A DNA stretch of 5,315 bases from an uncultured Burkholderiales bacterium (GCA_937927685.1 CALBSC010000079.1:1-5315), one strand, 5' to 3'; numbered from the stretch's first letter, positions 1-5,315 are shown. Notes: a model not told the origin generated them from the sequence alone. A program made the numbers and translations.

Positions 1-12
1 GTGGCCGCATGA
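1..12 (+). CDS. Possible 3' end of an upstream gene (partial, three codons)
   Basis: Frame 1 reads GTG GCC GCA TGA from the window edge, so an upstream gene could end with Val-Ala-Ala. Its stop TGA would overlap the ATG of the next gene as ATGA, the same junction type seen elsewhere in this window. Three codons cannot identify a product, and the frame may be open only by chance. If real, this gene would be translationally coupled to the oxygenase-like gene and would be a candidate source of a substrate for the two enzymes downstream. Confidence 0.3.
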   Translation: MAA

Positions 13-566
13 TGCAACTGCTTTTCCCAACGCCGGTCATTCGGACTCAACTTGGATTGACGGATGAGGAGCGCCAGGTCCTTAAGGACAAGACGCTCGC
101 CGTCTATGGCGAACTCAACTTCAAGAGAAAACCTTGGAGCCGCTCGACCCGCGAATCACTCGAATCCATGGACCCCGCATTTGCAGACCTGTTCGCACGA
201 ATCAAAGCGGTAACAGCCAAGGCTTTTGGCATTGATGTCGTATCTATCACTGGCAGGGAGTTGGTCCAGTTTAGAGGCGACTTTGTGCCGCCCCATGTGG
301 AGTCGGCACACCTTTCAGCCATTTACTGGATCGATGGGGATGCCCACCCTGACCATGAGCGCGGCGAGCATGACGGGGCACTGGTTTTACAAAGCCCGAT
401 CGGCCCCTTTGGGAGTAAGGCGCTGCCTGGTGAAGAGCGCGTGTCCATGATCAACCCTCAGCCGGATTTGCTGCTGGTGTTTCCGAGCCACTTGCTTCAT
501 TTCGGACATGTTTACCTGGGCGAGCGTCCCAGCGTCGAGATTCATCTCGAGATGGAGGTGCTCTGA
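9..566 (+). CDS. Putative 2OG-Fe(II) oxygenase-like protein, phage-associated type
   Basis: The protein has 185 residues, close to the roughly 200 usual for the small putative 2OG-Fe(II) oxygenases common in phages (TIGR02466/PF13759-like). It opens with the LFPTPV segment (residues 5-10) typical of that family's N-terminus, which supports the start at 9. The frame is open to the window edge, so a start further upstream cannot be excluded. The double-stranded beta-helix core looks present: H96-V-E98 followed by HLSAIYWI (101-108) resembles the family's first iron-ligand strand. LLVFPSHLLHFGH (155-167) gives the distal histidine, probably H164, and R173 is a candidate 2-oxoglutarate-binding arginine. 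Such enzymes typically hydroxylate a side chain using O2, 2-oxoglutarate and Fe(II) in the cytoplasm. The ligand assignment is my alignment by eye, and a catalytically degenerate relative is possible. The stop shares one base with the start of the radical SAM gene, so the two probably act on the same pathway or substrate. The substrate is unknown. Confidence 0.75.
   Translation: MMQLLFPTPVIRTQLGLTDEERQVLKDKTLAVYGELNFKRKPWSRSTRESLESMDPAFADLFARIKAVTAKAFGIDVVSITGRELVQFRGDFVPPHVESAHLSAIYWIDGDAHPDHERGEHDGALVLQSPIGPFGSKALPGEERVSMINPQPDLLLVFPSHLLHFGHVYLGERPSVEIHLEMEVL
554..558 (+). promoter_or_regulatory. Ribosome binding site of the radical SAM gene
   Basis: GGAGG lies 7 bases before the ATG at 566, inside the last codons of the oxygenase-like gene. 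It fixes the start and supports coupled translation of the pair. Confidence 0.85.
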
Positions 567-1933
567 TGGCACAGTTTCAGATCAAACTTATCGCGCCGGA
601 TAACACAGAGCGCGAACTGCTGTACGACAACCAGACCAGCAGCCTGACTTGGGGAGCGGATGGGTTTGGCTCCCCCGTACTGGAGGTCAATCCCAAAAAG
701 TTTCAGGATGCGACGGTCGTAAGCACCACCCAGCCAGGCCGAAAAGGCCTGATCAAAACACTCAAAATCAGCCTCGGTTTGTCCTGCAACTACGAGTGCA
801 ACTACTGCAGCCAGCGCTTTGTTCCCCATGCCGAAAGCACCAACCCCGAGGATGTAGAGAATTTCCTGCAGCAGTTGACCACCAGCCTAAGTCAGGCTCC
901 CGAACGGATTGAATTTTGGGGCGGTGAACCACTGGTCTACATCAAGACCTTAAAGCCCTTAGCTGAGCGCCTGCGAGTGCTCTACCCGGATGCTGAGTTC
1001 CTGATCATCACCAATGGCTCATTGCTCAGTCTTGAGACCAACGAGTGGCTGGACCGCATGGGCTTTGTCGTCGGGCTCTCCCACGATGGGCCTGGCTACC
1101 ACGCACGCGGTGCGGACCCGCTAGACGACCCGCAGCAGCGAGCCGCCATCATGGATTTGTACGCGCGCCTCCAACCGCAGGGCCGCATCAGCATCAACGC
1201 GATGATCAGCAGCCAAAATCCGAGCAGGGCAGCGGTGCAGCTTTGGCTGCAAGAACGCTTCGGGGCCGATGTTCAGATTGGCGAAGGTGCTTTCATCGAC
1301 CCCTACGATGAATGCGGTCTGGCGGCCACATTCAAGACCATCGCTGAGCACGCACAGTTTCGCAGGCAAGGGTTTGGCGAGCTTCGCACTGGCCTTGCCA
1401 GTCGCTTTGACCTCACCAACCAAAAGATCCAAGACTTCATAGATTCCATTCGCTACCAGCGCCCAGCCTCTGCGCTCGGGCAAAAGTGCGGTATGGACCG
1501 AAGCCACAACCTGGCTGTGGATCTCAAGGGCAATGTCGTCACGTGCCAAAACGTGAGCGCCGCAGCGACGGCTCCGAATGGCCAGAGTCATTTGATCGGC
1601 CAGCTTTCAGATCTGTCCGCCGTGCGCATGAAAAGCGCCACGCACTGGAGCCAGCGCCAAGGCTGCTCGTCTTGCCCAGTCCTGCAAATGTGCAAGGGCT
1701 CGTGCATGTTTTTAGAAGGTCCGCTTTGGGATGCTGGATGCGACGCTGCTTATTCGGACAACATGGTGTTCTTTGCAGCGGCCATCGAGTTCCTCACGGG
1801 TTGCATGCCGGTCTTTATCGACGGCGATCTGCCTCCTGAGCGCAAGGACATCTTTGGCCTGGCCAAAAGCACCGTGGAGTCGCCGCCAGTAAGGCGCGTG
1901 ATTCCGATCATTGCAGCGCAGCAAACAGCCTAA
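566..1933 (+). CDS. Radical SAM/SPASM peptide- or protein-modifying enzyme
   Basis: This is a 455-residue radical SAM enzyme. The SAM-binding [4Fe-4S] cluster motif is C74-x3-C78-x2-C81 (CNYECNYC), followed by the WGGEP motif at 118-122 that contacts the SAM amino group. The C-terminal part is a full SPASM domain: C308-x13-G-x4-C327, then C367-x2-C370-x5-C376-x3-C380, then C392. That matches the seven-cysteine pattern of anSME-type enzymes binding two auxiliary clusters. The family includes sulfatase maturases and RiPP maturases that form C-C, thioether or epimerised products on peptides, so a peptidyl substrate is the best inference. The first 65 or so residues form an N-terminal extension without an obvious winged-helix RiPP recognition element. 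The start overlaps the preceding stop by one base (TGATG) behind a strong ribosome binding site. The gene is followed by a terminator, so this two-enzyme unit closes here. No short precursor ORF is visible on either side. The reaction and substrate cannot be read from the sequence. Confidence 0.96.
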   Translation: MAQFQIKLIAPDNTERELLYDNQTSSLTWGADGFGSPVLEVNPKKFQDATVVSTTQPGRKGLIKTLKISLGLSCNYECNYCSQRFVPHAESTNPEDVENFLQQLTTSLSQAPERIEFWGGEPLVYIKTLKPLAERLRVLYPDAEFLIITNGSLLSLETNEWLDRMGFVVGLSHDGPGYHARGADPLDDPQQRAAIMDLYARLQPQGRISINAMISSQNPSRAAVQLWLQERFGADVQIGEGAFIDPYDECGLAATFKTIAEHAQFRRQGFGELRTGLASRFDLTNQKIQDFIDSIRYQRPASALGQKCGMDRSHNLAVDLKGNVVTCQNVSAAATAPNGQSHLIGQLSDLSAVRMKSATHWSQRQGCSSCPVLQMCKGSCMFLEGPLWDAGCDAAYSDNMVFFAAAIEFLTGCMPVFIDGDLPPERKDIFGLAKSTVESPPVRRVIPIIAAQQTA

Positions 1934-1960
1934 GCCAACCAATAAATCGTTTCATCAATC

Positions 1961-1998
1961 GCCCGCCTGGTTCACACCAGTGCGGGCTTTTTCTTTTT
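1961..1998 (+). terminator. Rho-independent terminator between the enzyme pair and the lysis cassette
   Basis: GCCCGC (1961-1966) pairs with GCGGGC (1982-1987), and CTGG (1967-1970) pairs with CCAG (1977-1980). This leaves a six-base loop (TTCACA) and a single bulged T at 1981. The ten-pair, GC-rich stem is followed at once by TTTTTCTTTTT (1988-1998). It lies 27 bases after the radical SAM stop codon and should end that transcript. No convincing promoter is seen between it and the next gene, so the lysis genes probably depend on read-through or phage antitermination. Confidence 0.88.
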
Positions 1999-2002
1999 GG
2001 AG
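1999..2002 (+). promoter_or_regulatory. Ribosome binding site deciding the start of the first lysis gene
   Basis: GGAG directly follows the terminator U-tract and stands 6 bases before the ATG at 2009. An in-frame ATG at 2003 touches it and an in-frame TTG at 1997 lies in the U-tract, so both are poor starts. The ATG at 2009 is preferred. Confidence 0.75.
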
Positions 2003-2008
2003 ATGCCC

Positions 2009-2308
2009 ATGACAGAAGAATCCACCATCAACCACAGCGCTGACATCCTGAACCTGCGTCCCGAGGACCTTGATGACTTGCTCACCCGCGCTGCCGAGCG
2101 GGGGGCTGAGCGCGCATTGGCCTGCCTTGGCCTTGAAAACGGCCACGCCGCCGCCGACATCCGCGACCTGCGGGGTCTCATCGATGCGTGGCGGGAAGCG
2201 CGCCGAACGGCCTGGCAGACCACGGTCAAGGTTCTGACCACCGGTGTGTTGGCTGCACTGCTGGTCGGCATCGCCATCAAGTTACGGCTGATGGGAGGTC
2301 CCCAATGA
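2009..2308 (+). CDS. Small single-TM lysis-cassette protein, DUF6127-like
   Basis: The protein has 99 residues from the chosen ATG. The first 60 or so are acidic and helical in character (LRPEDLDDLLTRAAERGAER, residues 16-35). A conserved-looking DIRDLRGLIDAWREARRTAW segment spans residues 50-69. A single hydrophobic stretch at about 73-91 (LTTGVLAALLVGIAI) is followed by KLRLMGG. This layout resembles DUF6127 proteins, small membrane proteins of unknown function found in proteobacterial prophages and GTA-like clusters; the family name is from memory. Its stop overlaps the holin-like start as ATGA, so it is co-translated with the lysis genes. An accessory or antiholin-like role in the inner membrane is plausible but unproven. 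It lacks the lipobox or N-terminal anchor expected of Rz/Rz1 spanins. Confidence 0.75.
   Translation: MTEESTINHSADILNLRPEDLDDLLTRAAERGAERALACLGLENGHAAADIRDLRGLIDAWREARRTAWQTTVKVLTTGVLAALLVGIAIKLRLMGGPQ
2293..2298 (+). promoter_or_regulatory. Ribosome binding site of the holin-like gene
   Basis: GGGAGG stands 6 bases before the ATG at 2305. It selects that start over in-frame codons further upstream, which would overlap the DUF6127-like gene extensively. Confidence 0.85.
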
Positions 2309-2781
2309 TCGAGACACTACTGGGTGGCTTGCTGGGCGGCGCGTTCCGCCTGGCTCCTGAAGTCTTGAAGTGGTTCGACCGTCAGGGCGAGCGTGGACAC
2401 GAATTGGCTATGCAGGACAAGGCGCTGGAGTTCGAGAAACTGCGTGGTGCCCAGCGCATGTCCGAGATCGGCGCGGCTGCCGATGGCACTTGGAACACCG
2501 GCGCAATCGAAACCCTGCGTGATGCCGTGCGCACTCAGGGTGAAAAAACTGGGGTGACGTGGGCAGATGCGCTTTCCAGCACTGTTCGCCCAGTGATCAC
2601 CTATTGGTTCATGACGCTTTACTGTGCGGCGAAGACGGCGTCCTTTGCTGCGGCTTTGTCTGCCGGTGCCGACTGGGGCACAGCAGTTCTGCATGCCTGG
2701 ACTGAAGCCGACCAAGCGCTGTGGGCCGGAGTCCTGAACTTCTGGTTCTTGGGCCGCGTGTTTGACAAGGTTCGGCCGTGA
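2305..2781 (+). CDS. Putative 3TM holin (GTA-type holin family)
   Basis: The protein has 158 residues. It begins with a glycine-rich hydrophobic segment (residues 4-17, LLGGLLGG motif), then a long polar helical region (about 19-90) rich in Glu, Lys and Arg. Two more hydrophobic segments follow, at about 97-118 (after VRPVITYWFM) and 137-153 (with NFWFLGR at 145-151). The RP-x3-Y-W and FWF-x-GR landmarks resemble the 3TM holins first described from gene transfer agents (PF11351). Holins assemble in the inner membrane and release the endolysin at a timed moment, and the next gene is an endolysin without a signal peptide, which fits. The start overlaps the preceding stop (ATGA) and the stop overlaps the next GTG (GTGA). 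Family assignment is by motif and context. The first hydrophobic segment is short, so the number of true membrane spans is uncertain. Confidence 0.78.
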   Translation: MIETLLGGLLGGAFRLAPEVLKWFDRQGERGHELAMQDKALEFEKLRGAQRMSEIGAAADGTWNTGAIETLRDAVRTQGEKTGVTWADALSSTVRPVITYWFMTLYCAAKTASFAAALSAGADWGTAVLHAWTEADQALWAGVLNFWFLGRVFDKVRP

Positions 2782-3251
2782 TTGAGGTGCCGCAGGCGGC
2801 GATCGATTTGGCCAAGCGGTTCGAGGGGTTCTGCCGGGTACCTAAGTCAGACCCTGACCGAGCCTATCCGTATGTCTGTCCGGCAGGGTTTTGGACCATC
2901 GGCTACGGTCACCTTTGCGATGCCAAGCATCTGCCGATCACTATGGACGAGGGCGATGCTTATCTTGCTGCTGACATGGCTGTCGCGCTGAGGGCCACGC
3001 TGCGCTACTGTCCGGTGCTGGCAACTGAGCCGGAGGGACGACTTGCGGCTATCGTTGACTTCACGTTCAACCTTGGAGCCGGTCGATTACAGGCCTCAAC
3101 GCTTCGGCGGCGGGTCAATCAGCGGGACTGGCCAGGTACGGTCCAAGAACTTCGCCGGTGGGTTTACGGCGGTGGGCGAGTACTACCCGGACTGGTGCTG
3201 AGGCGGGAGGCTGAAATAAGCACCGCCACCCTCCCATTGATTAGTGATTAG
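2778..3251 (+). CDS. Phage endolysin, GH24 lysozyme (muramidase)
   Basis: This 157-residue lysozyme-like protein should cleave the MurNAc-GlcNAc bond of peptidoglycan at host lysis. The catalytic Glu is E16 in KRFEGF. The second and third positions of the triad are C34 and T40 in CPAGFWTIGYGH (34-45), with Cys replacing the Asp of T4 lysozyme as in P1/R21-type enzymes. About nine extra residues (roughly 20-28, VPKSDPDR) separate E16 from the C34 motif. The family core continues with DFTFNLGAG (92-100) and ends with the usual GGGRVLPGLVLRREAE (131-146), so it looks full length. There is no signal peptide or SAR segment, so it is probably a soluble endolysin needing a holin. The start is a GTG overlapping the holin-like stop (GTGA), with AAGG 7 bases upstream; an in-frame GTG at 2787 is a less likely alternative. 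The last 4 bases overlap the end of the convergent DUF262 gene. Confidence 0.96.
   Translation: MIEVPQAAIDLAKRFEGFCRVPKSDPDRAYPYVCPAGFWTIGYGHLCDAKHLPITMDEGDAYLAADMAVALRATLRYCPVLATEPEGRLAAIVDFTFNLGAGRLQASTLRRRVNQRDWPGTVQELRRWVYGGGRVLPGLVLRREAEISTATLPLISD
3238..3251. repeat. Tandem heptamer repeat at the convergent gene junction
   Basis: TGATTAG occurs twice in direct tandem (3238-3244 and 3245-3251). The second copy holds the endolysin stop (TAG, 3249-3251) and, on the other strand, the DUF262-gene stop (TAA, 3250-3248). It may be slippage or the trace of a join between phage and defence DNA. Two copies of seven bases could also be chance. Confidence 0.55.
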
Positions 3252-5119
3252 ACAAGGTAGTCTTTCAGTCGTTCATGCGACCAAATTTGGTTCGCCATCT
3301 GCTTGATAAGCAACGTCCTCTCCAATTGCTCAGCCTTCCCAAATTTTTCATACGGCTTAAATGGCAAGCCTCGTGTAGTCCTGAAATTATCAAACTGCGG
3401 CTGATGCTCGTAGGTGCTTCCTGTCAAGCTTGCAGCGTACAGATTTTGCTTGGCGTAATGCGGTGATTTGTCTTCAAACGACTTATCTTGGTAGCTTCTG
3501 TTCACGTCTGCGGGCAAAAGCAACAATCCACCAACCCGGTTTCTCAACTCATCGAATTCCTGCTGGCTGGCGCATTCGGTGCGGTACTGATCGAAGTCAT
3601 TGGCCCAAATGTGTTCTATGTCGCATGGATTGGGGCTGCTTCGATCTACGTATTTGTCAAACAAGTCGGGCTTGCCAGAGCCGACCTCAACGAACGAAGT
3701 AACCCGCGCGAGCAAATGGTAGATGTAGCGGCGGCTGAACTGGTTCAGACTCAGACCGTTGATGCCGGTTCTTCCCTTGCTGACGCTTCCCTCGAATGTG
3801 ATGTCCGATTGTGTAAGTTTATTTGTGAGTATGGACACCAGTTCTGGGAGAGATTTGCCGCGAATGTCGTTGCACAGCAGATACATTGCATAGCTTGTGC
3901 TTGAATAGCCAACGCGAATGTAATTGACAGTTTGACGCATCAACCAAATGTCGATATAGGTGGCAGTCACGGCCAGTTTTTTGCGAACAACTTCGTCGTC
4001 ATCTGTAACGACCAGAGGCGCGAGGAGTACCGTGCTTTGCCACGTGAATTCGTTGTGGGCGTTATAAAAAACTGCTTCAAGCCCGGGCGTGTAGTTCAAG
4101 CTTGCATCCAAAACGATGCGATAAGCTTTGCTGAAAAACGGAAACTTGTCAGTGATCAGCGCCAAATTTTCGTTGTCACCGCCCACCTTGAGCCGCAGAT
4201 GGTTGTCTCGCACCCAACGATGAAATGTTGAGCCGATAAGTTCCCAGTCTTTGTCAGTTGATCCAGCCTTGCGGTCACGAATACTCTCAGCGTATTGGGC
4301 TCTAAACCACGCCTTAATGCAGGCGGCATCCCTTTCGGCTTCGTGCTCTCCGCGCCACGTGATCAACTCAAGTACGTTCTTTTTCCAGACCTGGTTGGCA
4401 TTACGCCGCTTATCTTCGTCCAGTATGGGGGCAAGCAGATAAGCCTTCAGCATATCGACTGGGCTCAAAGGCTTGCCCCGGTCATTCATCGTCTCGAAAA
4501 TCGCGTAGGCATAGTTGTCGTTGTCAGTTGCAATTTCAATCAAGCCAACACGTGTCATGAGCCAATAGGCAAAGTGCGGAAGGGAATCACCCAAATCGGC
4601 GATGAGATCGTTTTGTTCAATGTCACGATAGCGCGCGTGCATTGTTTGGATAGATTCGTCCTTGCCATCTGGATTAAAAGGATCCCCTTTAAACAGTGCT
4701 TCTATGACAGGCAGTCGCTCTGCGATATCCAGATTAAATTTCGGCTCCCCAAAGTTGTCACTAAAAATTAGCGGTGCAATGGTCTGCAACACCTGAAGAT
4801 TTTGCTCCTTGGCCGAACGGTAAAGACAAATGAGAAGTAACGACAAGGACGTGACACGCTGCTGGCCGTCGATCAAATAGCTTCGTCCATTCCTGCTACT
4901 GACAATGATTGAGCCCAGGAAGTACTCGTCGTAATTGCTAACCATGCGGGTATCGTCACCTGCCCTGTAGCAACTTTGGAACTTCAACTGAAGATCAGTC
5001 AAAAGCTCGTCAATGTTGCTCTTTTCCCATTTGTACTCGCGCTGGTATTCGTCAATCGAAAACGAACGGCTTTGTAGCAGTTGCTGCACGCTCCGATAGT
5101 GGGGAGTGATTGTGCTCAT
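3248..5119 (-). CDS. DUF262/DUF1524 protein, GmrSD-like putative defence nuclease
   Basis: The protein has 623 residues and two recognisable parts. The N-terminal DUF262 domain shows IDEYQREYKW (22-31), the hallmark DGQQR (84-88) and FETMNDRGKPLSPVDMLKAY (208-227). In GmrSD, BrxU and SspE relatives this domain binds and hydrolyses nucleotide. The C-terminal DUF1524 domain is an HNH-type nuclease, with CDIEHIWAND (499-508, key H503) and VGGLLLLPADVNRSYQDKSF (529-548, key N540). Both active regions look intact, so this is a complete single-chain member. Relatives are type IV restriction enzymes cutting modified phage DNA, or nickases in phosphorothioate-based defence; which activity applies here is not evident. 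The ATG overlaps the upstream Res-like stop as ATGA, with GGAG 8 bases before it, so the two are co-translated and probably one defence operon. It is less GC-rich than the lysis genes it faces. No intrinsic terminator with a U-tract follows it. Confidence 0.93.
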   Translation of the reverse strand: MSTITPHYRSVQQLLQSRSFSIDEYQREYKWEKSNIDELLTDLQLKFQSCYRAGDDTRMVSNYDEYFLGSIIVSSRNGRSYLIDGQQRVTSLSLLLICLYRSAKEQNLQVLQTIAPLIFSDNFGEPKFNLDIAERLPVIEALFKGDPFNPDGKDESIQTMHARYRDIEQNDLIADLGDSLPHFAYWLMTRVGLIEIATDNDNYAYAIFETMNDRGKPLSPVDMLKAYLLAPILDEDKRRNANQVWKKNVLELITWRGEHEAERDAACIKAWFRAQYAESIRDRKAGSTDKDWELIGSTFHRWVRDNHLRLKVGGDNENLALITDKFPFFSKAYRIVLDASLNYTPGLEAVFYNAHNEFTWQSTVLLAPLVVTDDDEVVRKKLAVTATYIDIWLMRQTVNYIRVGYSSTSYAMYLLCNDIRGKSLPELVSILTNKLTQSDITFEGSVSKGRTGINGLSLNQFSRRYIYHLLARVTSFVEVGSGKPDLFDKYVDRSSPNPCDIEHIWANDFDQYRTECASQQEFDELRNRVGGLLLLPADVNRSYQDKSFEDKSPHYAKQNLYAASLTGSTYEHQPQFDNFRTTRGLPFKPYEKFGKAEQLERTLLIKQMANQIWSHERLKDYLV

Positions 5120-5315
5120 TTAACCAACTCCATCAGCTTGCCAAAGCTGTTAACCACTTCGTACTTCACGTTTTCGGGGGCGTACTTCCTATTGATCTCA
5201 TCGAAGAACTTACGAGCGCACTTGATTTTGGTTTTTTCGATCTCATTGAGTACCATGGACGACATGGAGCCTTTGGTCTCGGCCACGAAATAAACGTGCT
5301 TTACCGAACCTTCCT
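5116..5315 (-). CDS. C-terminal end of a type III restriction endonuclease (Res) subunit, partial
   Basis: The last 65 residues of a minus-strand gene are visible; its 5' part lies beyond the right edge. They contain VYFVAETKG (encoded at 5269-5295), a hydrophobic strand ending in E-x-K, which fits the second half of a PD-(D/E)xK nuclease core. NEIEKTKIKCARKFF follows, then VKYEVVNSFGKLMELVK at the terminus. This matches my recollection of the C-terminal nuclease region of type III Res subunits, large helicase-nucleases (about 900-1000 residues) that work with a Mod methyltransferase. No helicase motif is within the window, so a related DEAD/DEAH helicase-nuclease remains possible. Its TGA overlaps the ATG of the DUF262 gene (ATGA). 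If the call is right, a mod gene should lie further upstream on the minus strand. Confidence 0.78.
   Translation of the reverse strand, partial: EGSVKHVYFVAETKGSMSSMVLNEIEKTKIKCARKFFDEINRKYAPENVKYEVVNSFGKLMELVK
5128..5131 (-). promoter_or_regulatory. Ribosome binding site of the DUF262 gene
   Basis: On the minus strand GGAG stands 8 bases before the ATG at 5119, inside the last codons of the Res-like gene. It supports this start and translational coupling of the two defence genes. Confidence 0.7.

Noticed and set aside
1121..1591. Minus-strand ORF of 156 codons inside the radical SAM gene
   Set aside because: It is a shadow of a high-GC coding region whose plus-strand frame contains conserved cysteine motifs.
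1934..1998. Promoter for the lysis genes in the intergenic gap
   Set aside because: No paired -35/-10 elements with proper spacing were seen, and most of the gap is occupied by the terminator hairpin.
1997..2008. TTG (1997) or ATG (2003) as start of the DUF6127-like gene
   Set aside because: The TTG lies in the terminator U-tract and the ATG at 2003 touches the GGAG. Only the ATG at 2009 has normal spacing.
2782..2991. 69-codon ORF in another frame of the endolysin, considered as an embedded Rz1-like spanin
   Set aside because: It starts at TTG, has no lipobox, is arginine-rich at its N-terminus and has a hydrophobic patch only at its end, so it does not look like a spanin.
3202..3235. Inverted repeat (GGGAGG at 3205-3210 with CCTCCC at 3230-3235, and alternative GGCGG/CCGCC pairing) as a terminator for the DUF262 operon
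   Set aside because: The loop is long and no T-run follows the stem on either strand, so it does not meet the pattern of an intrinsic terminator.
3488..3904. Plus-strand ORF of 138 codons inside the DUF262 gene
   Set aside because: It lies fully antisense to a strongly supported gene, lacks a good ribosome binding site and resembles no family I know.
4295..4771. Plus-strand ORF of 158 codons inside the DUF262 gene
   Set aside because: It is antisense to the region encoding conserved DUF262 motifs. Its length is explained by the coding bias of the opposite strand.

Overview
The window joins two unrelated blocks of genes that face each other. Positions 1 to 3251 read on the plus strand and look like the late region of a tailed phage or prophage. 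Positions 3248 to 5315 read on the minus strand and look like the downstream end of a restriction/defence operon. The host is probably a proteobacterium. GC-rich coding, tight ATGA/GTGA gene overlaps and a lysis cassette with GTA-type 3TM holin and DUF6127-like genes fit a prophage of a beta- or alphaproteobacterium (Burkholderiales would be my guess). No rRNA, tRNA or other taxonomic marker is present, so this is inference only.

Block 1a (1-1933) holds a putative 2OG-Fe(II) dioxygenase-like gene followed by a radical SAM/SPASM enzyme gene. Their stop and start codons share one base. The radical SAM protein has the CX3CX2C cluster motif and all seven cysteines of a SPASM domain, so it is probably a peptide- or protein-modifying enzyme with two auxiliary Fe-S clusters. 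No precursor peptide gene lies in the window. The substrate may be the product of the gene that seems to end at the left edge, or something further upstream. The pair ends at a strong intrinsic terminator (1961-1998).

Block 1b (2009-3251) is a compact lysis cassette: a small single-TM DUF6127-like protein, a 3TM holin-like protein and a GH24 (T4/P1-type) endolysin. All three are coupled by 4-base overlaps (ATGA, GTGA). No Rz/Rz1 spanin pair is visible. The terminator U-tract touches the ribosome binding site of the first lysis gene, so expression of the cassette from upstream would need read-through or antitermination.

Block 2 (3248-5315, minus strand) starts, at the right edge, with the C-terminal 65 residues of what looks like a type III restriction endonuclease (Res) subunit, including a VAETKG nuclease-core motif. 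It is coupled by an ATGA overlap to a 623-residue DUF262/DUF1524 protein of the GmrSD-like family. This block is visibly less GC-rich than the lysis cassette. Its last gene overlaps the endolysin tail-to-tail by 4 bases, and both stop codons lie in a tandem heptamer repeat. The likely picture is a defence operon (type III restriction plus a GmrSD-like nuclease) carried as cargo beside a prophage lysis cassette.
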